Of a stretch of 64,000 bases of DNA, positions 54,406 through 64,000 are shown piece by piece. The notes beneath the pieces are model-generated. The model worked only from the letters and a program-made list of their open reading frames with translations, had not been told where the DNA came from and ran no database searches. A program made the position numbers and the translations under genes. How positions within the stretch are numbered: the stretch's first letter is position 1; every line of letters starts with the position of its first letter. The DNA comes from Anadara kagoshimensis (taxonomy: Eukaryota > Mollusca > Bivalvia > Arcoida > Arcidae), in assembly GCA_021292105.1 (NCBI GenBank), contig CM037873.1, positions 9,649,489 to 9,713,488 of the forward strand, written 5' to 3'.

Positions 54406-55054
54406 GTAAATAAATAATAAGAACAATATATTAACCCAAATTGTGATGTAGTTTTAGTTTGTGTCGGCTTTTTCCGAGTCTATCCTTTCATATATTAAGC
54501 TGATAGATACAGTCGAACATCCCATGCATCCCTTAGACCTCTTTAAAGGATCATTTGCTTTTCAAGGCCAGTTAAATTTTATCCAAATAGTTGTTAAATA
54601 GAGATATTTGAACCTTTATATAAATGTCACCTGCCCATAAAAGCCACTGTTAGTGGTTTCCTTAGGTGGCCTTTATAGACAGGTTTGAATGTTTATGATT
54701 AGGATCTGAACTTCATTATTGAAACAGAATATACACAGAAACGTTTTAACTCCTTTTGTTAGAAAAATGCAATTAAATGCTTAAATCTAAAAATGTACTA
54801 TTCTGCTGTTTGGTCTTCAATATCTGTGTAAACAATTATTTTCTTTTTCAGAAACGGTAATACTTTGATTTAATTGCAACTTGCAATTTTTTGCCGATTT
54901 TCTTTTGAATTTCGCCGCTTCCATAAGCTTTATTATTACGATGTACAAACTAATATAACTTTTTATCTCGCTTTATTGAGAACTTGGTTAGAAATATGCT
55001 ACTTCAATATATGAATATTGAATCTATTTTACGATAGTTTGGTTTGCATTTCAG

Positions 55055-56474
55055 GGAATGTGTTTTCCTAACACATGTGAAGAAGATACAGATACCTGTA
55101 AAGTGGGAACAAACGATATGTTTATACGGAATTACGTTCTTAAAATAAACTTGTTATTAGCAAGCGACAGTATTATTGATGCAAATATTTCCCGTGGTGC
55201 TTTGTCGATGTTTACGACATGTTTACCACATCAACAATATGATCTAATGTTTAGACCATATTCATCTATCAATAAGACATTTTTATATACATTGGATTCA
55301 AATATCAATGGCGGAGTTAAATCGGTAATTAATGCAACATTTGCATTCGTTTTCCGTAAAACTGTCAATAAAAAGACATTAACAAACTTAAAATTGAGAA
55401 TGGAGAAGATGGAATTGAACTACACTAGATCGTCTCCATCAATTCCGAAAGAAAATCTAATCAAGATATGGAGAATTTGGAATCCATTAGATCTACATCT
55501 AAGTTCGGAGTTTACAAATCTTGAATGGGCAGGGTCATCTATGACATTAAAATACCTTGACTCCCTACAAAATTTAGATGATTTACCTATATTGGATAAT
55601 ATACCAAGCAAATGTCATATTGAGATGGTAGATGTGAGGGAGACAATCAATGGCAAATGGCGCTACATCAATAATTTTTACTTCCAGATGGAAAACATTA
55701 ATATGTCGAAACCTTCAATTGAGAACAACCGGCGTAATTTCAGCAAAAATGACAATCAGTTTGCTCAAGGTCTTTTGACTTATATTACTTTAAGTATTTC
55801 ATGTGGAGCGGTCGTTCCAACAATTATTGTCCATCGATATTTAAAGCTAGTATCCTCTACACCTGGGATGATCACAGAGCAAATACTTATATTATCACTG
55901 AGCTTTGGTATCAGTTTTATGACTGGGATCACTCCTAAAACAAATTATATTCTGTGTTTCAGCATTGACCCATTATCTTATTATAAGCTTTTTTACATGG
56001 ATTAGTATTTTTGTCTGTCATACACTCAAACAGCTTCGAAATTTAAAGAAAGCTCATAATAATTCACCTCTCAATAATCGCCGATTTCCCAAGACATATT
56101 TTGTTGTTGGTTATTTGGGTCCTGTCTTTATGATAACACCCCCTGCAATCATTGAACTATGTGGATGTACAAATATAAAGATAGGATATACCGATTTCGC
56201 TTGTTTCCCTACAGGTTATCCCGCAAATCTAGTTGTAGTTGTTTTACCAATAATGTTATTTGTATTGATTCATTTACTCTGCTTGTGTTACGCCGGTTGG
56301 TGTCTTTACAGAGTGAGAAATGATTTACCTCAGTTTGGCTTAAGGACATCAAGATCGTATGTTAGTGTGTATATTAGGTTGTGCCTAATTTCAGGTTTGT
56401 CATGGGGTTTGGGTGTTCTATCAGAGGCTATGGATAGTGATCTAATTCGTTATTTCTTCATTCTACTATCTGGC
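55055..56474 (+). CDS. Receptor exon: stalk and helices 1-7 (frameshifted)
   Basis: Acceptor gcatttcag, then GMCFPNTCEEDTDTC, a stalk with several N-glycosylation sequons, and TM1-TM2 in one frame. From about 55945 the conserved C-V-S-A-L-T-H-Y start of TM3 and TM3-TM7 lie in the +1 frame. Stops at TGA 56475-56477. Coding resemblance continues after it (HGLIFTLCIVTTETFRQLF) to TAA 56631-56633. Confidence 0.65.
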
Positions 56475-56737
56475 TGACATGGGTTAATATTCACGTTATG
56501 TATTGTCACTACAGAGACTTTTAGACAATTATTCAAAGAACATGTATTAACATCCAAATCAACAGCGCAAATAGACATGGAGATGGTCCAGAATGATCAT
56601 GAAACTCAATCGAATAACGATGTCCCTGCCTAATATATTTATGTCTTAGTCATTGTAACAACAAGACAGTTATAGGATAAAAAGTTTAGATGTATTAGAT
56701 TACCCTCACACTGATGTATTGACATCATGGTCCTCTA

Positions 56738-56743
56738 AATAAA
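56738..56743 (+). terminator. Possible polyadenylation signal of the receptor
   Basis: AATAAA 105 bases after the natural stop at 56633; another at 57281. Confidence 0.35.
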
Positions 56744-58328
56744 GTACCTATCCCAGGCAATATAAGATACGGGCGTTATGATTAGTTTGCTTAAAACGGT
56801 GCCGACTGTTACTTGTAGGATAAAAAGTATTATAATATTGAAACAGTTCAGTCTCTATATTAATTTTACGGTTATATTGATTCCTTATTCACGGAACTCA
56901 TGATACAGCACGAAAAACTTCACATGATGTAATTTGATGGGCTTCATCCCGTGCTAATCACTGTTATGCGTGGTCGTAACGTGATGCATTGTTAACGTTA
57001 AATATTTGCAGGTCATGCGGTGCATGGAAATTATTTGATCTTTTTACAGAGGTTATGGAGAAGACAAGAAATATCATTATACATGTATTAATAAAACGTG
57101 TAGGATCAATTGGAGGGGGAGGGTAATGTTATGTGGTGTCGTCGTTTTAATCGTCGTTCATTTTTTATCTCTACAAAGAATGTTTCTGTTTTAAGAATAG
57201 TTAACGGATTACTGATGATGTTTGAATTTTACTCTAACTAGTTCGGAGGGAAGTCATTGTTCAGATTGTTTTACTGTATCAATAAATGCAAATTGCATTT
57301 GATTGGGTCATCAAAACACAAATATGTCTCATTTACTACATTTGCCTAACCAAAGAAGTATAACCGTTTCTTGGATACGTTTCTTCTAGAAATCGAAGCA
57401 ATGAAAATCGACATTATAAACGATCTTATGCAGTTTGAGAACAAGATCGATATAACATCTAGGGGTGCGATTCTGTACTCGATAAACTTATTAATAATAG
57501 TAAAAATACTGGTTTTTAAAAACATTTTGTTATTTTGTTGAAAATATTACATTCAAAGTTGTTTAACGTGTTTGTTAAGTTATTGGGGTATTGGTTAAGT
57601 GTTTCAATGAGAATAACATGAAAATAGCTTGATGGAACATCATTTGAATATTAAAATGTAATATTATTATCTTCAAATTTCAAGATAATATTGTTGTCTG
57701 TATACTTTAATGTTGTAATGATATGAATAAGAAATAAAATAAAAATATTCAAAATTACTGTACAACCTTTACCTCTGTCACGTCAGCAGTTCATTATACG
57801 GTGTTGTTATCCTTACAACTGTATTTTAGTATGTGTTTGAAAAAGTCCCTTTACTAATTCATTGATCTAGAGAATAAGTATATTTGACTATTCATATACA
57901 AAAAGGACCCTTTTGAAATACGTTTAAGATATTTTCAATTGGTATTATATTTCTTAAGCACCAACATTGGGTGTAACAAAAATATTTTATATATATGCAG
58001 GGACTATCAAATCAAAAACAAACATACTAATCTTTTCACCCAGTATTGACAGTATCGATCAAGATTTATGGAATCAAATTCATTTGTTTGTATGTTTCAA
58101 ATACACGAACCATATGTGTGATTTGAAGAGGTCATAGATGAACATTATGATTAAACATGATGTACAAAACTTTTTGTATCACGAACGAAAGTTTGGATCA
58201 CAAATACATTATCAATGGTTGTGACCACACAACTACTGACATAAACAACCAGCCAACACACAGTTTCAAAAGTGCATTCCGGTTACTGAAGCTTAATTAC
58301 CAGTATCCCCCACACGAAGAACACCTTT

Positions 58329-58417
58329 TATCTTTTTAACCTAACTTGTCAGTTCCAAGGTTTTTACTTTGCTTCTGGATTGTGATTCGGACATGGATTA
58401 GTATGTTTGTTTTTAAT
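58329..58417 (+). repeat. R1 retroelement tail copy
   Basis: Very well preserved terminus: aacctaacttgtcagttcca to tggattagtatgtttgtttt. An inverted scrap of the same terminus (caaaaacaaacatactaatc) lies at 58014-58033, so about 300 bp are bracketed by opposite R1 ends. Confidence 0.8.
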
Positions 58418-60326
58418 TGTTCATTAAATCGCATGATTATTGGTGATATTCCTGGTAATTAACATTTACTTAATAGAGGCATAATTATGATCAATTTTTA
58501 GTTTGGTTTATTAAAATATTTTGCTGGGCGTGGAAATGAGCTAGAAAACCAAATAAATGCGACACAATTAATTAACTTCACACTTAGTGTGTATAATGCG
58601 AACACGTGCCATTAAGTTCATGTTGTGATTCTAACAAAACCATTGTGTTGAGCGCGGACTTTATCTTGTCAAAAATAATAGTGAACACTAATTAACATCA
58701 CACCAATGGAACACACGAATGACATTGAACTCATTCCATTTTCAGCCACCGCAACCAATAACACAAAATAAAGGGTGCGTAACATTCGGCTTCATTTGTG
58801 ATGTCATTTAGATACGTAAATATTTAAAAACGCGAAATCTATCAGCGGAATCTTCATTTACTCGTTGCAATTGAGTGTTGCATTACATTATAACGCCTTC
58901 ACCTAACAAACGCAAATTAAAAACCTCCCCAAGTTTTAAACAACATTTTTTCAGTCAATGATTTATTGGTGAAACATTTCTGTTGATTGAATTTAAAGCA
59001 ATCTGTGAAGAAAAACATGACGTTATGCTGTACACTTAATTGATGGTGTGCTTATCAAGAAAGTCCCTTAAGTAACTAAAGTAGAAACATTGAATAAAAT
59101 AATTGAATCATCACGTTCTTTCATTGGATGTTGTATTACACAATTAAAACAAGTAAACATTTGATATTTAACTGTTAACTCAATGCTCTAAAGGTTTGTT
59201 ACTTTAAACATACAATGTATTCAATGGTTTTTAAAATGTTTTATTCAGATAAATGGTTTGATTTTGTTAGCGAGTGGTAAACATTCAGAACAAACAAAAT
59301 AACCGATAGCTTTAAATACACTTGTCATTAAATAATGAGAATAAGAACGAATGGCAAAAGAAAAAAGACCAGATAAATACATACGTGTATTGAGGCAACC
59401 GATTAAGACAGAGGGCGATTACTGAGCCGAGTTGTATTAGTTCAAAGTAATTTGTTTCATCATCTTGGGAAAGATTAGAGTACAAAAAGGAATAGAAATA
59501 GTGTTCTGTCCTTGATGTCGAAGATTGGTAGAACCAATAGCTAAAGCGCAGACCTGTCGAAAAAGTATCGCTAAGCTAAAGCGAAGGTATCGAAACTGGG
59601 TTGCAAATAAGAATAACTTATAACAAAAGCCTGCAAAGGTAGCAGCTGCCGAAACAGTGTGAAGATTTAGGTAACGTGGGCCGAAATGAGCTGCAATTGC
59701 ATTATGTAAGTATAATACATTCAAGAGAACAATATTGTATATGGTACCAGTTTTTATTACTCTTTTATTTTAATAAAAAAGCTATACCAATTTATGTCCA
59801 AATCACAATGCCAAAGCAAAGAAAATCTTTTATACCAGACAAATTAAATTAAACACGTGAATAGCCACCAGTAAAGTGAGGTGGGGTGCTCCAGAAGTGT
59901 AAGCACATCCTGTTTAGCTAGCTTCAACCACCCAGTGTGTAAAATTATTTACACTTTAGAAAGTTGTTACCTCACAAAAAGAATAAATTGCATTGCTTGT
60001 TTAGACATTTTGTTACACTATCTTGTTGAAGGGCATTCTCCGTTTTTCTATCTATTTACCAATCATCTATCTTTTTATATTTGATAACAATGCGGGCCAA
60101 ACATATTAGTGGGACAACCACTACAAATGGAGTCGAACCAAATATATTTATTATGTTGAATTTGCTTTAGATCTCAAACAATTCCTTATCCACACCACTA
60201 AACACTTACTCCAGTGACCGTCCAAAGTCGGGTATTTTATATAAATTGACCCAATATGTACCCTACAGTGTTTTGCTGGTTTCGTCATTTGGTATTTAAA
60301 ACGTATTCAATTGTATCCATACATAC
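58418..60326. other. Non-coding stretch
   Basis: AT-rich DNA with one inverted R1 copy. The 95-codon frame on the minus strand at 59437-59724 shows no domain or splice context. Confidence 0.5.
59793..59935 (-). repeat. R1 retroelement tail copy, inverted
   Basis: tttatgtccaaatcacaatg, ccagtaaagtgaggtggggt and agcacatcctgtttagctag match the R1 tail complement. Confidence 0.75.
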
Positions 60327-60521
60327 CAAATCCTGGATAATCATATCTGAATCTTTGATAGAGATGTCCAGTAATATCCTTAATGGTTCTGTATCGTCTC
60401 TGTTATATACATCCTTGAGTAATCTTAGACAGTCCGATATATTATCAGCTCTCTTAACGTCTAAATCTAGATTCCATCCATGTTTGTCTAAAGACTGGAA
60501 GCTGTTGTAGTCGACTTAATC
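60327..60521 (-). pseudogene. Glutamate-receptor ATD exon with frameshift
   Basis: Minus-strand exon between ttattacag and gtatgt, homologous to plus exon P1. The first codons LSRLQQL are in one frame; FQSLDKHGWNLDLDVKRADN and DCLRLLKDVYNRDD to MIIQDL are in another. The exon is 195 nt, P1 is 197 nt, and the two bases are missing at cagcttccag, where P1 codes E-L-F-Q. Strand and order fit the next upstream exon of the AMPA gene, 23 kb away. It may instead belong to a third, dead receptor copy. Confidence 0.7.
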
Positions 60522-61644
60522 CTGTAATAATAATGTTCATACTTGTAAGTTGAAAACGACACATTTGATGTTTATTCTATTATCATTTGCTACTTGTGAA
60601 TGCATTTTTCATACGTAGCACATTACAGTATTTAACCCGTTTACCTTATAAATATCCATTATACAAAAAAGTCGGCTACAGTAAAGACCTGTCAAAAGTT
60701 TAAATTAAATCTAATCGGCAGCACATCTCCGGTCCTCGTTAGCTATTTCTCAATATATAGCTTTTGACAGCAGTCATCTGTCTCCCGACAGCTTTTCGGG
60801 GGAGACAGCTTTTCGGTCTCCTGCTATCGGTCACTCGACAGCCGAACTTCTACTGTATTTGTTAGACAGATTTGTACTTTATTTGAGTTACCGTTAGTCT
60901 CATGACTTGTGTCTTTTAGTTGCATTACATCGCGTTTTGACAAAAGGCAGCTAGCTGTAGATTTGTAACTGTCTTCATTAAGTATAAGTATTCAGTATAT
61001 TATATAACAATAATATATTTTCATGTCACTAGTTCATCAACAAGTCGAGGTTTACAATTTAATAGGCAAATTTTTATCCAACTTGTTAATTGGAACAAGT
61101 ACAACAGATGTTAATGATTGAATTTAATTATTTAAATAATTAAAATAAGCCCAAAATTGGACTTGACGAGAGGTTGACAGGTCATGCTAATTTATGGAAT
61201 GTAAACATTATTCTTGTCAATAAGTTGGTGTAGAATATAATAGTGATTGTAAATATTCAGATATGTTTGTAACTAAAATATTATCTAGGTTTTTACTTTC
61301 ATGCAGACAGATCTGAAACACTAGAATTTGTTCATAACTAAAATTCTTGAGTATTCATCAGCAATATCCATTTTATAATTTTTGACACAATATATAAACA
61401 CCGATGGTCATTTATATTTGGAATCCGTCCTACTAGCAAAAAGGGGTAGACTTGAAAATGTTACGAGTGCCAAAATGTTAGTTGTACTTATGTTAACAAA
61501 ATTAGACGATGGAACATCATTGAAGTTCATCCCAGACACGAGAAGTAACCTTTGCTATATTTAAATATATCTATATCAATAAAAAGATTGAAATCGATAT
61601 TTGTAACAGTTTTATTAGCCTGAAAATTATTTATCACATTTATA

Positions 61645-61780
61645 GGAGGTATGTATCCTTCCAGAGCACCCGGTCTCATTTCCCTGGTTAAATTTCACGT
61701 GTTAACCTGGTTTGCCAATTTCAAAGTTTTTGCTTTCCTATGGGATTGTGATTTTGACATGGATCTGCATGTTTGTTTTA
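61645..61780 (+). repeat. R1 retroelement tail copy
   Basis: ccttccagagcacccggtct, then a diverged ttggattgtgattt-like terminus and gacatggatctgcatgtttg. Confidence 0.7.
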
Positions 61781-62439
61781 TGTTATGAAAATAATGGCCT
61801 TATAAGTAAAAGTTTGAGATGTTATTTTCATTATTTTTGCTTTTTCTAATTCGTTTACATTAGGAGAAATCGTAACTTAATCTCTATACACGTTTTTACA
61901 TGTGCAATTACTATTTACAATCAGTATCATGGTTACTTAATATATTGTGTTTTATATGGGAAGGTTGTCGGGTATAAGACAAGTTTATGTCTCTAGGTCA
62001 TAATTTAACATTAAGGAGCTGACGAAAAGATCCGTAATGAGCGATAAATCTTCATTATTTAGAGTTATATGTGACATCCATGTGTACTAACCACTTTATG
62101 CTGACTTTATAAGCTTTATATTGAGGCCAAATTCACTGTAAAATCCCATTTATATCCTTTTGTGTCCTCAAGATTCCTGATAGCTACACTTTGTAGGAAC
62201 AATTACTAAACAAAGTATAAATTGACACCTTCATATAGCTTTATAAAACTACAAATGTCGAATCTGATCGATTTTTACCATTCATGAAACGAAACCAAAA
62301 ATAACACCTTATTTATCAATGAAATTACTACAGAATAACATGTCTTACAAGGAATCCGTGTGCTTTGAAAGACTAGGTTCAAAAACACAACGTGCGTTAA
62401 GAATAAAAACAACCAACATACCAAACCTACAATGACGTG

Positions 62440-62910
62440 CATTTTCTTTTTTCTCAAATTTATTTTGCTTTAAAATGATGTTTCTAGCTAGTTTAATACA
62501 TCAACATTTCATAACCACAAAACACAATATTTGAGATATTTCATTTCGAACACTGGTAAAAATATTAAATGACACAACTATAATTGAAGAAATCATGCAA
62601 AAGTTTGTGTTTTTTGTGTCAAGTTTCTTTAATTTAAAATGATATCACTAGCTACATTTATTTTAGTACATTAATATTTTATAATCAACAAACACAATAT
62701 TAAAGATATCGGATTGGAAAGAACTGGTAAAAGTATGAAATAATATGTGTGAAAAATAATTTCAGTTTCGTTCAATCAATAATTGTCTTTTTTAAACACA
62801 AACTATAATTACCAAACGCAGTATTTTAGCTACATGTATTTGATTGCAAAAAAGTAAAAATATGAAATGAAATGTGTGAAAAATAATTTAAGTTTAGTTT
62901 CATTTATAAT
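62440..62910. repeat. Degenerate tandem repeat, about 165-bp period
   Basis: Roughly three units, each with a tctagcta or cactagctac word, aacaaacacaatatt and actggtaaaa-tat-aaatga. Strongly diverged, so old. Confidence 0.5.
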
Positions 62911-64000
62911 TGTTTCTTTTTTAAATTAACTATTTGAGGACAATAAATTGTTTAGTCTCTCGTTATTTCTAAGAATAACGTGCTAAGAAAATTGAAATTT
63001 GAGTTCACAAACAATCTAGAATTCTTTTTTGACATTTCTAGCGTAAATAATATTAATGTACCATATAACATATCATTTTGTGTGTTTATTTCTAGGAAAT
63101 TGCCCGTAAATTCCAATTACCTTCTTTTGTTAATAATAAGGTTTTGTAAGATAATTACTTTTTTCCCTTTCTATAATTTGTAGAATAATTAAAAGTCACT
63201 TTCTCTCTAATCTTATTTAATAATTGGTATCGTTCACCTATAAAAGAAGTAATTACACATTTTGTTTTAATTTTATGGTATTTAAACAACGTTCATTCCA
63301 TCTGAAAGCTTATATAAATGTTCTTCCACAGTATTCCATTAGCTTGACATCATAACGATTTAAATCAGTCCAGACCTGTGCGAAAGTTAAACAATAAGCT
63401 AACGAATTAATATCGAATATGCTGTTCATCCCTGTCACTGGTTAGCTTTATCTCGTCAGCTAATGGGCAGCTACATTGTATCTTCCGGCAGCTGTTTGGT
63501 CACTAGCGAATCCATATCTCAGTCACTCAGAAGACTAGCTTCGACTCGTTTCGTTAACGTCAGAGTTAAAATTCGATAAGTCTGCATTTTGCCCTACATT
63601 TATAAAGCATATGAGTACATATATTTAGTGCATTGCATTTGTGCTTGACTTTCTTCAAAATCGATATTTTTCAAATGTTGTATTAAATAACAATTATGCC
63701 CTTTAGTGTGTAAAATGTATAAGCTGCATGTTTTGTGCAAAGAAACGATAAAGCCAACCAGTTTACTCGTATCACATCATCGAGGAAAACACCTATAAAT
63801 TCTGTGATTAAGAAGCTTACAAATTAAAAAAAGTAAAATCAATAGGCACCAGGGTGTACAATAGGTCGAGTAGCAACTTTATATCATATATGATGTAGGC
63901 TCGCATACCATATTTAGTTCAATATATGCAAGGTTTATAAGAGTTTAGGTGGACTCCGACGCAGATATACAAATAACGACGTGCCACATGGCGTCTACAA

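Larger units (their letters stand above)
48056..56633 (+). pseudogene. Somatomedin-B / seven-helix (class B type) receptor, disrupted
   Basis: Coding pieces in order: 48056-48507, signal peptide MKILLSIYVILIFTLSMFYA, a Thr/Asn-rich stretch and a somatomedin-B-like module (CSKSSSCEYNEKMDVPNCYC to DCCYGFY); 53464-54135, Cys-rich ectodomain with YGNVYCARCHGA; 54264-54405, short Cys exon; 55055-56633, ectodomain end and seven helices, with TM1 LLTYITLSISCGAV, TM3 ALTHYLIISFFTWISIF and TM6 RLCLISGLSWGLGVLSEA. The layout resembles methuselah/adhesion-type receptors; no clear GPS cleavage motif was seen. Defects: a 4.9-kb inverted-repeat insertion after 48507, an exon junction (54405 to 55055) whose phases do not match, a +1 frame change at about 55940-55964, and TGA at 56475 inside TM7 where the family has coding sequence. 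AATAAA follows at 56738. Ligand unknown. Confidence 0.7.
37667..60326. other. Possible giant intron of the AMPA gene, with nested elements
   Basis: If the ATD exon at 60327-60521 belongs to the AMPA gene, everything from 37 to 60.3 kb is one intron containing the Crypton remnant, the TIR element with its own gene, and the broken 7TM receptor, all on the opposite strand. Stretches not listed separately (for example 37.7-38.1 and 57.3-58.0 kb) are AT-rich with nothing recognised. Confidence 0.4.
60522..64000. other. Right-end stretch without a recognised gene
   Basis: If the AMPA gene continues, its first ATD exons and signal peptide should be on the minus strand here or further right; none was recognised with confidence. 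One minus-strand frame starting MHVIVGLVCWLFLFLTHVVF (Met near 62442) looks like a signal peptide and is only a weak candidate. The 61382-61564 frame has no known motif. Confidence 0.45.

Noticed and set aside
55907..55962. Tiny intron explaining the receptor frame change
   Set aside because: gtatca...tttcag has the right ends, but removing it would delete half of TM2 and the Cys before TM3, and 56 bp is far shorter than other introns here.
59437..59724. 95-codon minus-strand frame
   Set aside because: No motif or neighbouring exon; composition like surrounding spacer.

Overview
The window is AT-rich animal DNA with GT-AG introns, many microsatellites, tRNA-derived SINE-like heads and short dispersed repeats. 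The gene content (invertebrate AMPA-type glutamate receptor, somatomedin-B/7TM receptor, several mobile-element genes) and the repeat types point to a lophotrochozoan, most likely a bivalve mollusc. That assignment is inference; no search was run.

Layout. (1) 570-8424, plus strand: six in-frame exons of an ionotropic glutamate receptor amino-terminal domain (ATD), ending at a stop codon with no ligand-binding domain or channel after it. (2) 8425-16225: repeats, including a 1.9-kb element with 30-bp perfect terminal inverted repeats. (3) 16226-36999, minus strand: thirteen exons of an AMPA-type receptor covering the later ATD, both ligand-binding lobes, pore, M1-M4 and C-terminus. Its exon boundaries match those of the plus-strand fragment one for one, so the two are tail-to-tail paralogues. 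A further ATD exon on the minus strand at 60327-60521 carries a frameshift; if it belongs to the same gene, a 23-kb intron holds everything from 37 to 60 kb. (4) 38.2-41.2 kb: decayed Crypton-like tyrosine-recombinase element. (5) 41867-47540: a 5.7-kb element with 38-bp imperfect terminal inverted repeats enclosing a spliced six-exon gene for a transposase-like protein with conserved SWDYAQ, DNCGGQNKN and GHTKF motifs; the best candidate for a little-described system here. (6) 48056-56633, plus strand: a receptor gene with signal peptide, somatomedin-B-like module and a class-B-type seven-helix domain. It carries a frameshift, an in-frame TGA and a 4.9-kb inverted-repeat insertion, so it looks like a pseudogene. 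(7) 56.6-64 kb: repeats and unrecognised AT-rich DNA.

A retroelement family sharing one 3' end recurs throughout on both strands in 5'-truncated copies; the two longest keep the C-terminus of a reverse-transcriptase-type protein. The AMPA receptor gene would make a glutamate-gated cation channel with Gln at the Q/R site; the rest of the coding content is mostly mobile-element derived or broken.
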